The notes under the pieces were generated by a model. That model was not told the DNA's origin, did not search any database, and saw nothing but the letters and a program-made list of their open reading frames with translations. Below are positions 29,182 to 39,500 of a stretch of DNA of 64,000 bases, piece after piece. The DNA comes from Rhodopirellula sp. (GTDB lineage: Bacteria > Planctomycetota > Planctomycetia > Pirellulales > Pirellulaceae). The stretch's first letter is position 1. Every line of letters starts with the position of its first letter. Both the position numbers and the translations under genes were made by a program. The DNA lies in assembly GCA_002701385.1 (NCBI GenBank), contig NZVD01000007.1, positions 20,466 through 84,465 of the forward strand. The letters are read 5' to 3'.

Positions 29182-31956
29182 TTAAGCTAATTTACACAAT
29201 CTTCGAATGACCCATTCAATGCAAAGGATGCCGCTGATGATGGCGATTAGCCATGCCATGAGCATCTCTTCAAAGTCTTTGTCTGGTGTGCCTGGAAGTT
29301 CCGTTTCTTGGTCCCGTGGCACAATGGTTGTTGCAAGCCCCTGCGTTTCTTCATTATTAGACGCACTGGTCGTACTGGAAATTCCCACAAAATAGGTTCC
29401 ATTGGTTTGACTGGAGGCGTTCGATAGTAAGGCGTCGTTTCGACGAGGGTTCTCGATTTCTAATTGAGGGACACGGACTCGAACATCACGAGTCAATAAA
29501 TCAGTAGAACCGGGGAGCGGAACTTCCACTCGATAATCGCCTTCCTGGGTGGCAATGAACTGACCGGTGTACATTCCCTCTCGTGTGCCATCCGCAAGTA
29601 GCTTCAGTTGGATTGGGTCCCGAGTGCCATCGGGTTGGACGAGAACAGCGTCGACAGCATCGGCGGAGAGTGGATCATGTTGGGCGTCAGTCAGTACAGC
29701 CTGGATCGTAACGTGCTCGCCAAGAAAAGTTCTGTCTTTGTCCACAAGTAGGACACCTCGGCTTGAGTCCCGTAATAACCGACCTTGGGAGACCCAGCGA
29801 ATAAGTTTAGTGTAGTATTTTTCAAAGTAAGCTTCTTCAATGCTGCGGAGACGCCACATTTCTCCGCTGGCCTGGAAGAAGACTCGCCCTGCTCCATAAA
29901 AATGCCCTGCCATATAAATCGGGAGTTCATCATCGATGGCAGTGTCGGGGTCAGAGAATCGGCTATAGACCTTGGCTCCAGGCTTCGGATCCTTGGCCTT
30001 GTAGTAGCCATAAACTCCGTCAAACGAAGCCCAAGCCTGTTCGCTTCCCAATTGACTGTTGTCAAGCCATAGAAACTCGGCACTGAGACCATCATCGGAA
30101 AACTGGATTGGCCAAGCGGTGTCACCGCCAAATCGTCCGAGACTCAGAGTCACTCCCCCCTGATTATAGAAAACGACCGGGTAAAGGTTTTTGATCAGGT
30201 CGATACCTCGGCGGCGCCCTCGTCGCATGCGAGACCATTCAGGCGTGAAGACCGGGCCGGCCACGACAAACAGCCCCCCTGCTTCTTCAGAGACCCAACG
30301 TTCGATAAGTTCAATTTGTCCGTCATCCAGTGCTTCCCAGTCCGGATCAAAGGCGACAATGGCATCGTATTCAAAGAGCTCTTCGTCGAGTTGCGGGAAG
30401 TCATAGATGACTTCGTCGGCTTCCTGGCTAATGGTGTCTTCGGCGGTCTGTAGATAGACGTGCACTTCAACTTCGTCGTCACGATAGAGCATGTTTCGCA
30501 GGAACCGATATTCACGAGTGGGGCCGCCGGCTACTAGCAGGACTTTCGTGCGACGGTCGACAATTTCGACGGTCGCAGAGCGTTGGTTGTCACGATCGTT
30601 TTTGTCATCGGCTGGGACTTGGATCCGGATGACGTAATCTCGTTTCCCCTGGGAATTTTCGTCGGGTTCTAATTCAAATTCGACCGGTCGTGTTTCTCCA
30701 TCTTCTGCGAGGTCGAGTTGCAATTGATCTTCGATTTTGTCCTGAGAAGTATCGTCAGCAGGCGTATTCACTGGTCGACTGATTAAATCAACAGGAACAG
30801 AACGGTTGTCGATTCCATAGGCCTGAACGTAGCCAGTAATTTTGAAGCTGTCACCGGGGTAAACCCGTTCAGGCGCCTCAATGTCGACGACGCGAATGTT
30901 CTTGGCCTGCTGGTCACTCCCGATTCCCACAGGATAAAGCGGAATGTTATACGTGCGAGCCGATCGGACGGCGACTTCCAGGTCTTCACCGGAATTACTT
31001 CGTCCGTCGGTATAAATCACAATGCCCGCGATCGGCCCACCTCGTTCTTTGTTGACCAGGAATTGGACGGCATCCCCAAGACGCGTCTTGCTTCCTCGTG
31101 GAAGCAAGGCAGTATTCCACTCGATTTCAGGCAGTTCCATCGAATCGGATTCCGCGGTATCGTCGGTTGAAAAGTCAGGTGTGGTAATCCCCAGCGTATC
31201 TGTAAAGGTGAGTTGTGGATGCCGCAGGTTTCCAGCAGCAATGACGATCACTCCGGCAAGCACAAAAACCATGCTCGCTAGCAGAGACCATGATGAAGCC
31301 TCTGGCTGATCCTTTTTTCGACCTTTGGTGAGGTAAAAGAGAAGTGCCACTGCCGCGGCTACGATCAACCCGATACCAATTTTGACCAAATCCCGGACAG
31401 CACCGATAGCAGCATCGGAGAGTTGAGAGTCATTGCCCGAATCGAGTCGTGCAATTCTAGGAAACGTCGCTATCTCCACCGGTCGGCTCTCTTCACTAAA
31501 ACGATGCACGATGACATCGTGTTGTTGCCGAAGTGTTTCTAGAGTGGTTCCCTGATTGAATTCATTGATGACTTGTGTAATTCGTGCCAGCCGCTGCTCG
31601 TCTGAGTCGTCAGTGAGTCCCATGCTTTGACTGGTGTCCACCAGAACGTGGACTCGGGAATTTTTAATGATTGTTTCCTCGGTCACTCGCTCCAGATTGA
31701 AGAAGTAGAAGAGTATCCCAAGTAAGGCGGCACAACGTAATACAATCAACGTGATGGAAGTGGATTTGCGAAGCTCCTGTGTGTCCCGTTTGTAAATCCA
31801 AACGACGTAACCTGCAAAGGCAGCACAAATCAATACAAGCAAAAGCCAGTGCCAGGCTTCAGTCAGAGAATTGACGCGAGTGAATTGGAATTGCGTTTGC
31901 TGTACTTGAGCGAGGTGGGAAGCTCGGGTTGCCTGTTGGAAAAGCTCGGTAATCAT
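29182..31956 (-). CDS. Membrane VWA-domain protein with glutamine-amidotransferase-like C-terminal region
   Basis: MIDAS DTSQSMG, TRLGDAVQFLVN, GIVIYTDGRSNSGED; TM segments; KVLLVAGGPTREYRFLRNML and later GLFVVAGPVF. Confidence 0.85.
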   Translation of the reverse strand: MITELFQQATRASHLAQVQQTQFQFTRVNSLTEAWHWLLLVLICAAFAGYVVWIYKRDTQELRKSTSITLIVLRCAALLGILFYFFNLERVTEETIIKNSRVHVLVDTSQSMGLTDDSDEQRLARITQVINEFNQGTTLETLRQQHDVIVHRFSEESRPVEIATFPRIARLDSGNDSQLSDAAIGAVRDLVKIGIGLIVAAAVALLFYLTKGRKKDQPEASSWSLLASMVFVLAGVIVIAAGNLRHPQLTFTDTLGITTPDFSTDDTAESDSMELPEIEWNTALLPRGSKTRLGDAVQFLVNKERGGPIAGIVIYTDGRSNSGEDLEVAVRSARTYNIPLYPVGIGSDQQAKNIRVVDIEAPERVYPGDSFKITGYVQAYGIDNRSVPVDLISRPVNTPADDTSQDKIEDQLQLDLAEDGETRPVEFELEPDENSQGKRDYVIRIQVPADDKNDRDNQRSATVEIVDRRTKVLLVAGGPTREYRFLRNMLYRDDEVEVHVYLQTAEDTISQEADEVIYDFPQLDEELFEYDAIVAFDPDWEALDDGQIELIERWVSEEAGGLFVVAGPVFTPEWSRMRRGRRRGIDLIKNLYPVVFYNQGGVTLSLGRFGGDTAWPIQFSDDGLSAEFLWLDNSQLGSEQAWASFDGVYGYYKAKDPKPGAKVYSRFSDPDTAIDDELPIYMAGHFYGAGRVFFQASGEMWRLRSIEEAYFEKYYTKLIRWVSQGRLLRDSSRGVLLVDKDRTFLGEHVTIQAVLTDAQHDPLSADAVDAVLVQPDGTRDPIQLKLLADGTREGMYTGQFIATQEGDYRVEVPLPGSTDLLTRDVRVRVPQLEIENPRRNDALLSNASSQTNGTYFVGISSTTSASNNEETQGLATTIVPRDQETELPGTPDKDFEEMLMAWLIAIISGILCIEWVIRRLCKLA

Positions 31957-34292
31957 GTTGCTACACCTCCTCCTTTGGGAGTGTGATAGCTCAATAGATA
32001 GGCCAGGAATTGTTCCCCGACCAGTCCGGCAAGTAAGATCATCATGAGCCAGAAGCTGGCGGTTCCACCAACGTTTTGAGAAGCACTGCCCTGAAATGCA
32101 TCGAGGTCAGATAACCGCACGGCAATGGGTTCCAGTGAAGCGATGAGTTGTTCCTTTTCGATTCGGGCGGTATCCCCTTCTCTGGCATTGACGTTCAGAG
32201 CATATCGTGAGTCTTCATAGGCTCCGTCGGTTCGTTGGGTGACGACATCGTAAATACCACTTGTCGTCGTCCCGGTGGTCGTCCTTGAAGGTGTTGCATC
32301 ACCGCCGAAAGTGGCATTTATGACAGGCGATTGTGGGTCAGACTGTACAGCTTCTAGTTTTTCTATCGCGCGGGATGCCGGATCCTCTCCAGGTGTGAAA
32401 ATAGTAACCGTGTTGTTATATTGCTGGAGATCCAGAGCGATATTCAGTTCCGCGCCGACCGGCCACCGATCCAGAATTCGCTGACTGGAGGTAAGGTGAG
32501 CATGGAGTTTCAGAAGGACGACCACGAAACTGGGGTCCTGCCCCCAATTGTTCCACTCAGGATTTAATGTGGATGTGAAACAGACCACTCGGCCATTGCC
32601 AAATTGCTGTTCAACGGCAAAGGGTTGCTGATTATGAAGTTTGCAAATGACACGCACCGTGGAGTCTTCAGGTGGAGCCCATTGCGGAGTTACCTGCATG
32701 TATTGGTCGATTGAGACTCGTCGAATGAGTGGGTTTCGTTCGTTGAGAAAGAAATCAAATACCGGATGGTCGATGATGTCCAAATGAGGAGTGGCTTCAT
32801 CGAGTGGCGGTACATTAATAATTGAACCGGCAAATTCCACCGGCATGAGCCCTTGTCCACTTCGATAGAGTTGATCATTGAAGAACTTAACATCGACCTG
32901 ACTTCCGGCAAACCAGGCCAGACCTCCGCCGTGAGTGACATATTGCTCGAGATTGGTAATGGCGTCCGGGTCGAGACGACCAATATCCATCAGATAGATA
33001 GCACTGTATTTGGAAAGGGATTCGGCTGGCGTGTCTCGGAGGAATTCTACAGGTTGGACATCCGGGATGATTCCCGTGTTAGTCAACTGGCTGGGGCGAA
33101 AGACGCTATTGATGAAGTATTGATTACGTTGGTCAGACGTTCCATCCACGAGAAGGACGTGGTCCCCTTCCGGAAAATCAAGCACGGTGAAACGGGAATT
33201 GTCCGCCAGGATGGAGTCTTCAGGTAACTCGGCATCCACCACATGTTTGCCGGCTTCCGGAAAGAACACCTGGACACGTTTCGTTGCGGTGACGCCGGGC
33301 TCGATGTTGTCAAAAACGACGACCGGCAATTCTTCAATTTGTCCAAGTACCTCGGCTGGTTCGGCAGCCTGAACTGTTCCTTGGGCATGGAAAATAGAAC
33401 GCATTTTGACCTGAACGTTGGTTGCTGGTTCGGAACCATAATTCTTAACTCGCAGGTGCATGAACAGAGGCACGCCTGCAGCCCGAGTGTCGTCGGCAGG
33501 TAAGAGTTCCGTAATCGCTAAATTTGTATTGCCGTTTTCTACGCAATCAACCAAATGAATTTCTTCACTTTGACTGCTGAGATTGGCTAGAGCTTCTTTA
33601 ATTTCAGCAGGGTTCTCCCAATCGTTCTGTCTGAAATCTGAAATCAAGTAGACGTTGCGATGTTGGTCAGGGTTTCTTGCAACTAAAGTCTGTAACAGTT
33701 GCAGAGCGGGCAAAGGGCCGTTGTCCGCCTGGGTAAGGATCATGTCTTTTTGACGGTCAGATAAACGCTCAGGGAAATCAGAATCGACAAAGGCACCTGA
33801 AAAGTCGGCGACATTGTTCATAGTGACTTCAGCGATTTCCTCAACCAGAGCGGTAGCCCCGCTGGCTTTCGAGAATCGCAGAAGCGTGAAGCGTTGATTA
33901 CTTCGTTCGCTGGCCTGAGAACTAATACGCCCAACGATCGTTAATGCCCGATCGAAAGCTGTATTTCCATTGGCCAATTCCCCCATAGAGTAACTGTCAT
34001 CCAGCAATAGGAAATGGTGAGTTTCTTTGGCGCCAAAGCGTGTTAGCCAGCTCTTTCCTGGATCCCATTGGGCGAGCATCGCTACGATGAGCCCAATGAT
34101 GAATACTCGGAGGAGCAGCAGTAATAGCTGCTTGAGCCATACCCAACGTCGGTGTTTTTTATAACTAGCCAGCAAGAACTCCATTGCCGCCCATTCGACG
34201 CGCTTATGACGCATCATGTTGATCAGGTGGATCAACAATGGCAACAGGGCGAGTAAAAAGCCCCACGTTAATGCTTGATAGGTGAAGTTCAT
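31953..34292 (-). CDS. BatA-type VWA-domain membrane protein
   Basis: N-terminus LTWGFLLALLPLLIHLINMMRHKRVEWAAMEFLLASYKKHRRWVWLKQLLLLLLRVFIIGLIV typical of BatA N-terminal domain; MIDAS DDSYSMG; C-terminal TM. Confidence 0.88.
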   Translation of the reverse strand: MNFTYQALTWGFLLALLPLLIHLINMMRHKRVEWAAMEFLLASYKKHRRWVWLKQLLLLLLRVFIIGLIVAMLAQWDPGKSWLTRFGAKETHHFLLLDDSYSMGELANGNTAFDRALTIVGRISSQASERSNQRFTLLRFSKASGATALVEEIAEVTMNNVADFSGAFVDSDFPERLSDRQKDMILTQADNGPLPALQLLQTLVARNPDQHRNVYLISDFRQNDWENPAEIKEALANLSSQSEEIHLVDCVENGNTNLAITELLPADDTRAAGVPLFMHLRVKNYGSEPATNVQVKMRSIFHAQGTVQAAEPAEVLGQIEELPVVVFDNIEPGVTATKRVQVFFPEAGKHVVDAELPEDSILADNSRFTVLDFPEGDHVLLVDGTSDQRNQYFINSVFRPSQLTNTGIIPDVQPVEFLRDTPAESLSKYSAIYLMDIGRLDPDAITNLEQYVTHGGGLAWFAGSQVDVKFFNDQLYRSGQGLMPVEFAGSIINVPPLDEATPHLDIIDHPVFDFFLNERNPLIRRVSIDQYMQVTPQWAPPEDSTVRVICKLHNQQPFAVEQQFGNGRVVCFTSTLNPEWNNWGQDPSFVVVLLKLHAHLTSSQRILDRWPVGAELNIALDLQQYNNTVTIFTPGEDPASRAIEKLEAVQSDPQSPVINATFGGDATPSRTTTGTTTSGIYDVVTQRTDGAYEDSRYALNVNAREGDTARIEKEQLIASLEPIAVRLSDLDAFQGSASQNVGGTASFWLMMILLAGLVGEQFLAYLLSYHTPKGGGVAT

Positions 34293-34306
34293 TGGGTATT
34301 GGTTGC

Positions 34307-35203
34307 CTAGTGGCGGACACTCATCCTGCTAGATAGGTATTTGGCCAGTACTGCGTCGAGTGGGTCGCTGGTGCGGATCAGAGCATAGTCGACCACGTTT
34401 TGTGCACATTGACGACGAACTTTATCGAGGAACTGATGGAGGGCTTCCAGATATCCTTCCCGGAGTGCTCGAGGATTGCAGTTTAGGAAATCTTCGCTTT
34501 CCAAACCGTCGAATCGCATTGGACCATTGAATTCAAAGTCAATTTCATCGTCATCCATGACGTGAAATACGAGTACGTCATGCCCGCGCTGACGTAATAA
34601 TTTCAAACCTTTCATGATCCCGTCAACGTCTCCGAGTAAGTCGGAAACGAGCACGATCATACCCCGTCTGGGGACGGTTTCCGTGATGCCTCGTAGAACT
34701 TCGTAGACATCGGTTTTGTCTTTGGGAGTTTCTATATTGAGGCTTTCGATGATCGAATGGATGTGGTTGCGTTTACTGCGAATCGGAATCCGCATGCGCA
34801 CCTTTTCATCGAAGGTGATGCAACCAACAGCATCTTGTTGTTGCAAGACCAGATAGGACAGGCTCGAAGCAATCGTAGCAGCATATTCATACTTACTCAG
34901 GTCACCATTGCCGTATTGCATGCTTTTAGAGACATCCACGACCATAGTGCATCGCAGATTTGTATCTTCTTCAAATTGCTTGACATACAAACGGTCCTGT
35001 CGAGCCCAGACTTTCCAGTCGACATGGCGCAGGTCATCCCCGGGCACGTACTCACGGTGCTGTAAGAATTCCACCGATTGGCCGAAATAAGGACTCCGAT
35101 GCATTCCGGAGAGAAACCCCTCGACAATGTGTCGTGCCCGTAGATCCAGCCTGGCAATCCGCTTGATTGCCTCAGGATGCAAAAATCTTTTGGAATCGGG
35201 CAT
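34307..35203 (-). CDS. DUF58 domain-containing protein
   Basis: [69 protein letters not shown], classic DUF58. Confidence 0.95.
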   Translation of the reverse strand: MPDSKRFLHPEAIKRIARLDLRARHIVEGFLSGMHRSPYFGQSVEFLQHREYVPGDDLRHVDWKVWARQDRLYVKQFEEDTNLRCTMVVDVSKSMQYGNGDLSKYEYAATIASSLSYLVLQQQDAVGCITFDEKVRMRIPIRSKRNHIHSIIESLNIETPKDKTDVYEVLRGITETVPRRGMIVLVSDLLGDVDGIMKGLKLLRQRGHDVLVFHVMDDDEIDFEFNGPMRFDGLESEDFLNCNPRALREGYLEALHQFLDKVRRQCAQNVVDYALIRTSDPLDAVLAKYLSSRMSVRH

Positions 35204-36236
35204 CGTTTGTCAGTTCATCTTCCTTGCTTGGGGTGACTTCGACTAATTGTTGAATTACGTCATCTGAGGTAACGCCGTCACTTTCGGCTGCGAAGTTAAC
35301 AACGATTCGGTGACGCAAGACTGGTTTGGCCAGTGCCTGAATGTCTTCAGTGGATACATGAGTTCTTCCATGTAACAAGGCGCGGGCTTTACCGCCTAAG
35401 ATGAGGAATTGAACGGCACGAGGCCCAGCGCCCCAGGCGATACTGTCAGAGACGAATTCGGGAATCCCTGGATGTCCGATTCTGGTTTGGCGGACCAGCG
35501 ATAGGGCATAGCGAATGACGTGATCACTTACGGGGACTTCCCGAACCACTTGTTGTAGCGATACGATCTCTTCGGCAGTCAACACGGTCTCGACCTCGTT
35601 GGTGGTTGCCGTAGTGGTTTGCCGAGCAACCTCAAATTCCTCATCGAAACTTGGGTAGTCCACGAAAATCTTAAACATAAAGCGGTCTTGTTGTGCTTCC
35701 GGTAAGGGGTACGTACCTTCCTGCTCGATCGGGTTCTGAGTTGCCAGAACAAAGAACGGGTCGGAGAGAGGGTGTCGGACTCGACCAACCGTGACTTGTT
35801 TTTCCTGCATGGCTTCGAGCAACGCAGCCTGTGTTTTGGGAGGCGTACGGTTGATTTCGTCAGCAAGGATCATGTTGCTGAAAATAGGCCCTTCCATAAA
35901 TCGACGTTCACGCGCACCGGTCGTCTTGTTTTCTTCAAGAATTTCAGTACCTGTGATGTCCGCAGGCATCAGGTCGGGCGTGAATTGAATTCGATTGAAT
36001 GACAGGTTCAATGTTTTAGCCAACGTGCTGACGAGTAACGTCTTGGCCAGCCCCGGGACACCTTCCAGTAAACAGTGTCCTTTGCTGAAAATCGAAATGA
36101 GGATTTCTTCGATGACGTCCTGCTGACCAATGATAATTCGAGAGAGCTGATTGGTGATTTTCTCTCGTGCGTCGGCAAGTTGTTTGACCGCGTTTGAGTC
36201 CACTTGTGGGGGCGAATCGGTTCCATCGCTAGCCAT
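35172..36236 (-). CDS. MoxR-family AAA+ ATPase
   Basis: [102 protein letters not shown]. Confidence 0.96.
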   Translation of the reverse strand: MASDGTDSPPQVDSNAVKQLADAREKITNQLSRIIIGQQDVIEEILISIFSKGHCLLEGVPGLAKTLLVSTLAKTLNLSFNRIQFTPDLMPADITGTEILEENKTTGARERRFMEGPIFSNMILADEINRTPPKTQAALLEAMQEKQVTVGRVRHPLSDPFFVLATQNPIEQEGTYPLPEAQQDRFMFKIFVDYPSFDEEFEVARQTTTATTNEVETVLTAEEIVSLQQVVREVPVSDHVIRYALSLVRQTRIGHPGIPEFVSDSIAWGAGPRAVQFLILGGKARALLHGRTHVSTEDIQALAKPVLRHRIVVNFAAESDGVTSDDVIQQLVEVTPSKEDELTNDARFQKIFAS

Positions 36237-36534
36237 GGTTTCCGGTATCCTTCCAGTTGATTGATAAGTGCCCGCCGAATGATTGTTCGGCAGGTAAAGC
36301 CTCTAGTCTCTCTTGCAATGGACCAAGTCCTAAAAAGAGACTATTTAACATAATCTTTTTCATTGTGAATTGCGCTATGTCCAGCACGATAATTGTCAAA
36401 TCTCAAGTGGAATTCGGACTTGTTTCCTGCCGGCGAGTTTGGCAGAGAGCGACTTGGACATACTGCAGAATTTAGATAGGCGAGCGACGCAGCCAACTTA
36501 CGACTCAACACGTAAATTGAATCCTGACCGACGG

Positions 36535-39500
36535 TTAAGGTTTTGGCTTTTCCGGTGCTTCTTCCGGTTTTGGATCCGGCTTCTTCTCTTGCTTGGCAGG
36601 TTCCTTTTTCTCTTCTTGAGGTGCCGCTTCTTTTGGGATTTCCTTGGCCTGATTTTGCTGCTGAACCGCCTTGCCAACCTGTCCAAATGCTTCAAACAAC
36701 CCTTTGGCAAATGCGTTTGCAGATCCAGTGGCACTCCCTGCTGCCTGAGCATGCATCCTCACAGGTGCGGCAGGCCAGGTTGATTGTTCGGTCAGAGTGA
36801 AATTGAAAATGTGATTCTTATCCACCACCACGGTCACTTTTTTATTTGCAAGATCCGAAATGACGTTGAATACTCGGATATATCCGGGGATTTCACGAGG
36901 AGGCATCAACATGCGGCCATCTCTTTTGTCCATACAGAATACTTCAGAGCGAATACTTCCGCTTGTTCGATTCTGAGTCGAAGTGGGGTTAAGCTGACGG
37001 ATAAAGGCCATCACTGGTGAAGAGGAGGATTGCGACATTGGTAATGCCCAGCCTTCTACAGCGGCAGGAGTTTGCCATAGAAACTCGCCGGTTCCAGCAT
37101 CTAACGCGTAAATGTTCCCGTTGATAAGGTGAGTTTTCATGCCGATCGACGGAATCGTAATTCCTCGCAGGGTGGCGCTGCGATTAGGAATGACCAAAAA
37201 CTGATCTGCATATGGAATGACATAAAGATTCGTCATTTGAGGTTCTTCGGGCAGCGTTTGCTGCACTACGGGTTCACCTGTCAGCAAATCTCGGATTTCA
37301 AATTTTCCTGTCGGTTGCATGAGGGCTAAGCGTGAACCCATCATTTGACCTCGCAAGCCGGTTATATATGTTTGTTGCCAAATCATCTCTCCGTTAGAGA
37401 CGTCCTGGAGGCCGATCATGATGTCCGTCCCGGTGAGTTGATAGACGAGCGACTTGAATCCCTCAATTGGCCATCGCTCCGAACGGGTAATTCCTTCGAT
37501 TTGCTGTACTTCGGAACCATCAATCAAACTGTATTCCGTGGCCACAACCGAATTCGGAGCAATGACGATAATGCGATTGCCCTGAGTGTAAATTTCGCTT
37601 CCTGTTTGAATGCCATTCCGAATCCAGATGGTTTCCCCGGTGATGGGGTCGACGCAATTCAGGTCACCCTGTTGTTGGTAGACAATCCCATTGAGATTGA
37701 TGTCTCCGGATAACCCCAATTTGTTTCCGCTGGAATCGACTGCGTTGTAACGACGAGTTCCCCAGGGGGTGGTTGTCACTCGTGAACGTAGTGGAATGGA
37801 AACCGAGCTATTGGTGTTAACCGGTAAGATTGGTTTACGCCATAAAATTGCTTCGTTAGGGTCATTACTTTCGTTTAGCAAGTCAATCGCCAATACTTCG
37901 CGGCCGATAAAGGTGAACATGTAATGGCCGTAGATTTTTGCATAGGCTACGGTGTACTGCGTTCCAAAGACTTGACGCCCGGTGTTGAGTGAAACTTCTT
38001 GAACGATCTTTCCGGTGGCCGAACGAATGGCGATCGCATTTTTCTGCTGGTCGTATCCAACCGAATACCCAGTCGGCCATGGGCCGCGGATCTCCTTGAT
38101 CGGAATGTTGTAGATTCGTTGGTAGCTTGGAAATTGTCCTTCGGTATCTTTCGTTCTTTCAACACTTGTAAAACCGTGAGGCCAGGCGTTCGTTGAGTTA
38201 GTAATGTTCTGAAAGTGTTCCGCCTTTAAACGATTGGCTGCAAATTCACTCCCGGTCATTTCGCCGTCTACCGGGACATCAGCCCAGCGTGATTGTAGCT
38301 CCATGTAATAATCATGTGATTCGGGATAACGCTCGACATTTTCATATAGTTTGGCCAGTTCCACATGACAGCGACGCTGAATGGTCTCGTCGGTGGATTC
38401 GAGCTGAAGTGACACTAGCAATAACTCAGCTTCCACCGTTTCTTGAATGAAACTGGATTCTGAATCCACTAAGGTGCTGGCTAGTTCTATTCTCGCAGTG
38501 TCCGCCAGCGTATGTGTGCCGAAGAAGCGTGTGAAGTCGCGGAGACGATTGGCGTCCTGATCCTGAATGGCTTCATCGAGATATTTGGAAATGCGAGTTT
38601 CAATTTCTGATCGCTGTTGATCGTTGCTGGCAACTAGTAGCGAACGCAGTTGACCTTGAACCCAACGGTCGGTACGAACGTGTACTCCCTGTATAGTTAG
38701 CTTCAAGGCTTCATTGACATTCGCCCCAGCCTCTTCCGATTGACGTGTATGGTCGATCAGTTGCAAATAGGTGTCAAACGCTGCGATCAGTTCTCCGTTG
38801 GTTCGTTGCCCGATCGCCTTGGTTTGAAGCAAACTGTCAATCTGTTGCCTAGTCAATGGCATACTTTCCAGTTCAGCAATCAGATTCTGGTAGCTTGTGT
38901 AGTCCTGCTCGAGCAATCGCAGCATGGTACGAATGAGTAATTGCCCAATGGAAAGGTCATCAGGAGCGAGCTCGACGGAACGTCGAAGTGTCAGGAGTGC
39001 ACCGTCGTAGTCACCCTCCTGAAGTTTGAGTTCAGATTGGCGGGACAAGGCCCAGATGTCGTCAGCATCTTCTTCCAGTCGCTGGGCAACTTGTTTTTTA
39101 AGAGGCTCAAGTTGGTAGTACACCGCAACAGCGTCCGGTGTTTGGGATATTACCTGCTCCTGAAAACAAACCAAGTTTCCGAAAGATTCATTGAGTTCAA
39201 TTGTCTTGAGAGGCTTGCCAGATTCGATTTCGACTTGAATCAGTTGCTTATTTGACGTGGGGATGAAGTAGGTGTCCTCCGATCGGAATCCTCGCCCGTT
39301 TACTACTCCTCGTTCCAAAACCAGATCTTCTTCCCAAACGGGCTCTCCCGTTTCCACCGAAATGGACGAGATCTTGGATTGTCCTACGATTAAGGCTAGA
39401 TTGTCTACAACACATCCGATGTATAGGTCACCGGTACGGGGTACGGGCTTCCAGCGAGGTTTACCAGTCAGTAAGTCAAGACAGATAAGGTTACTGTTTT

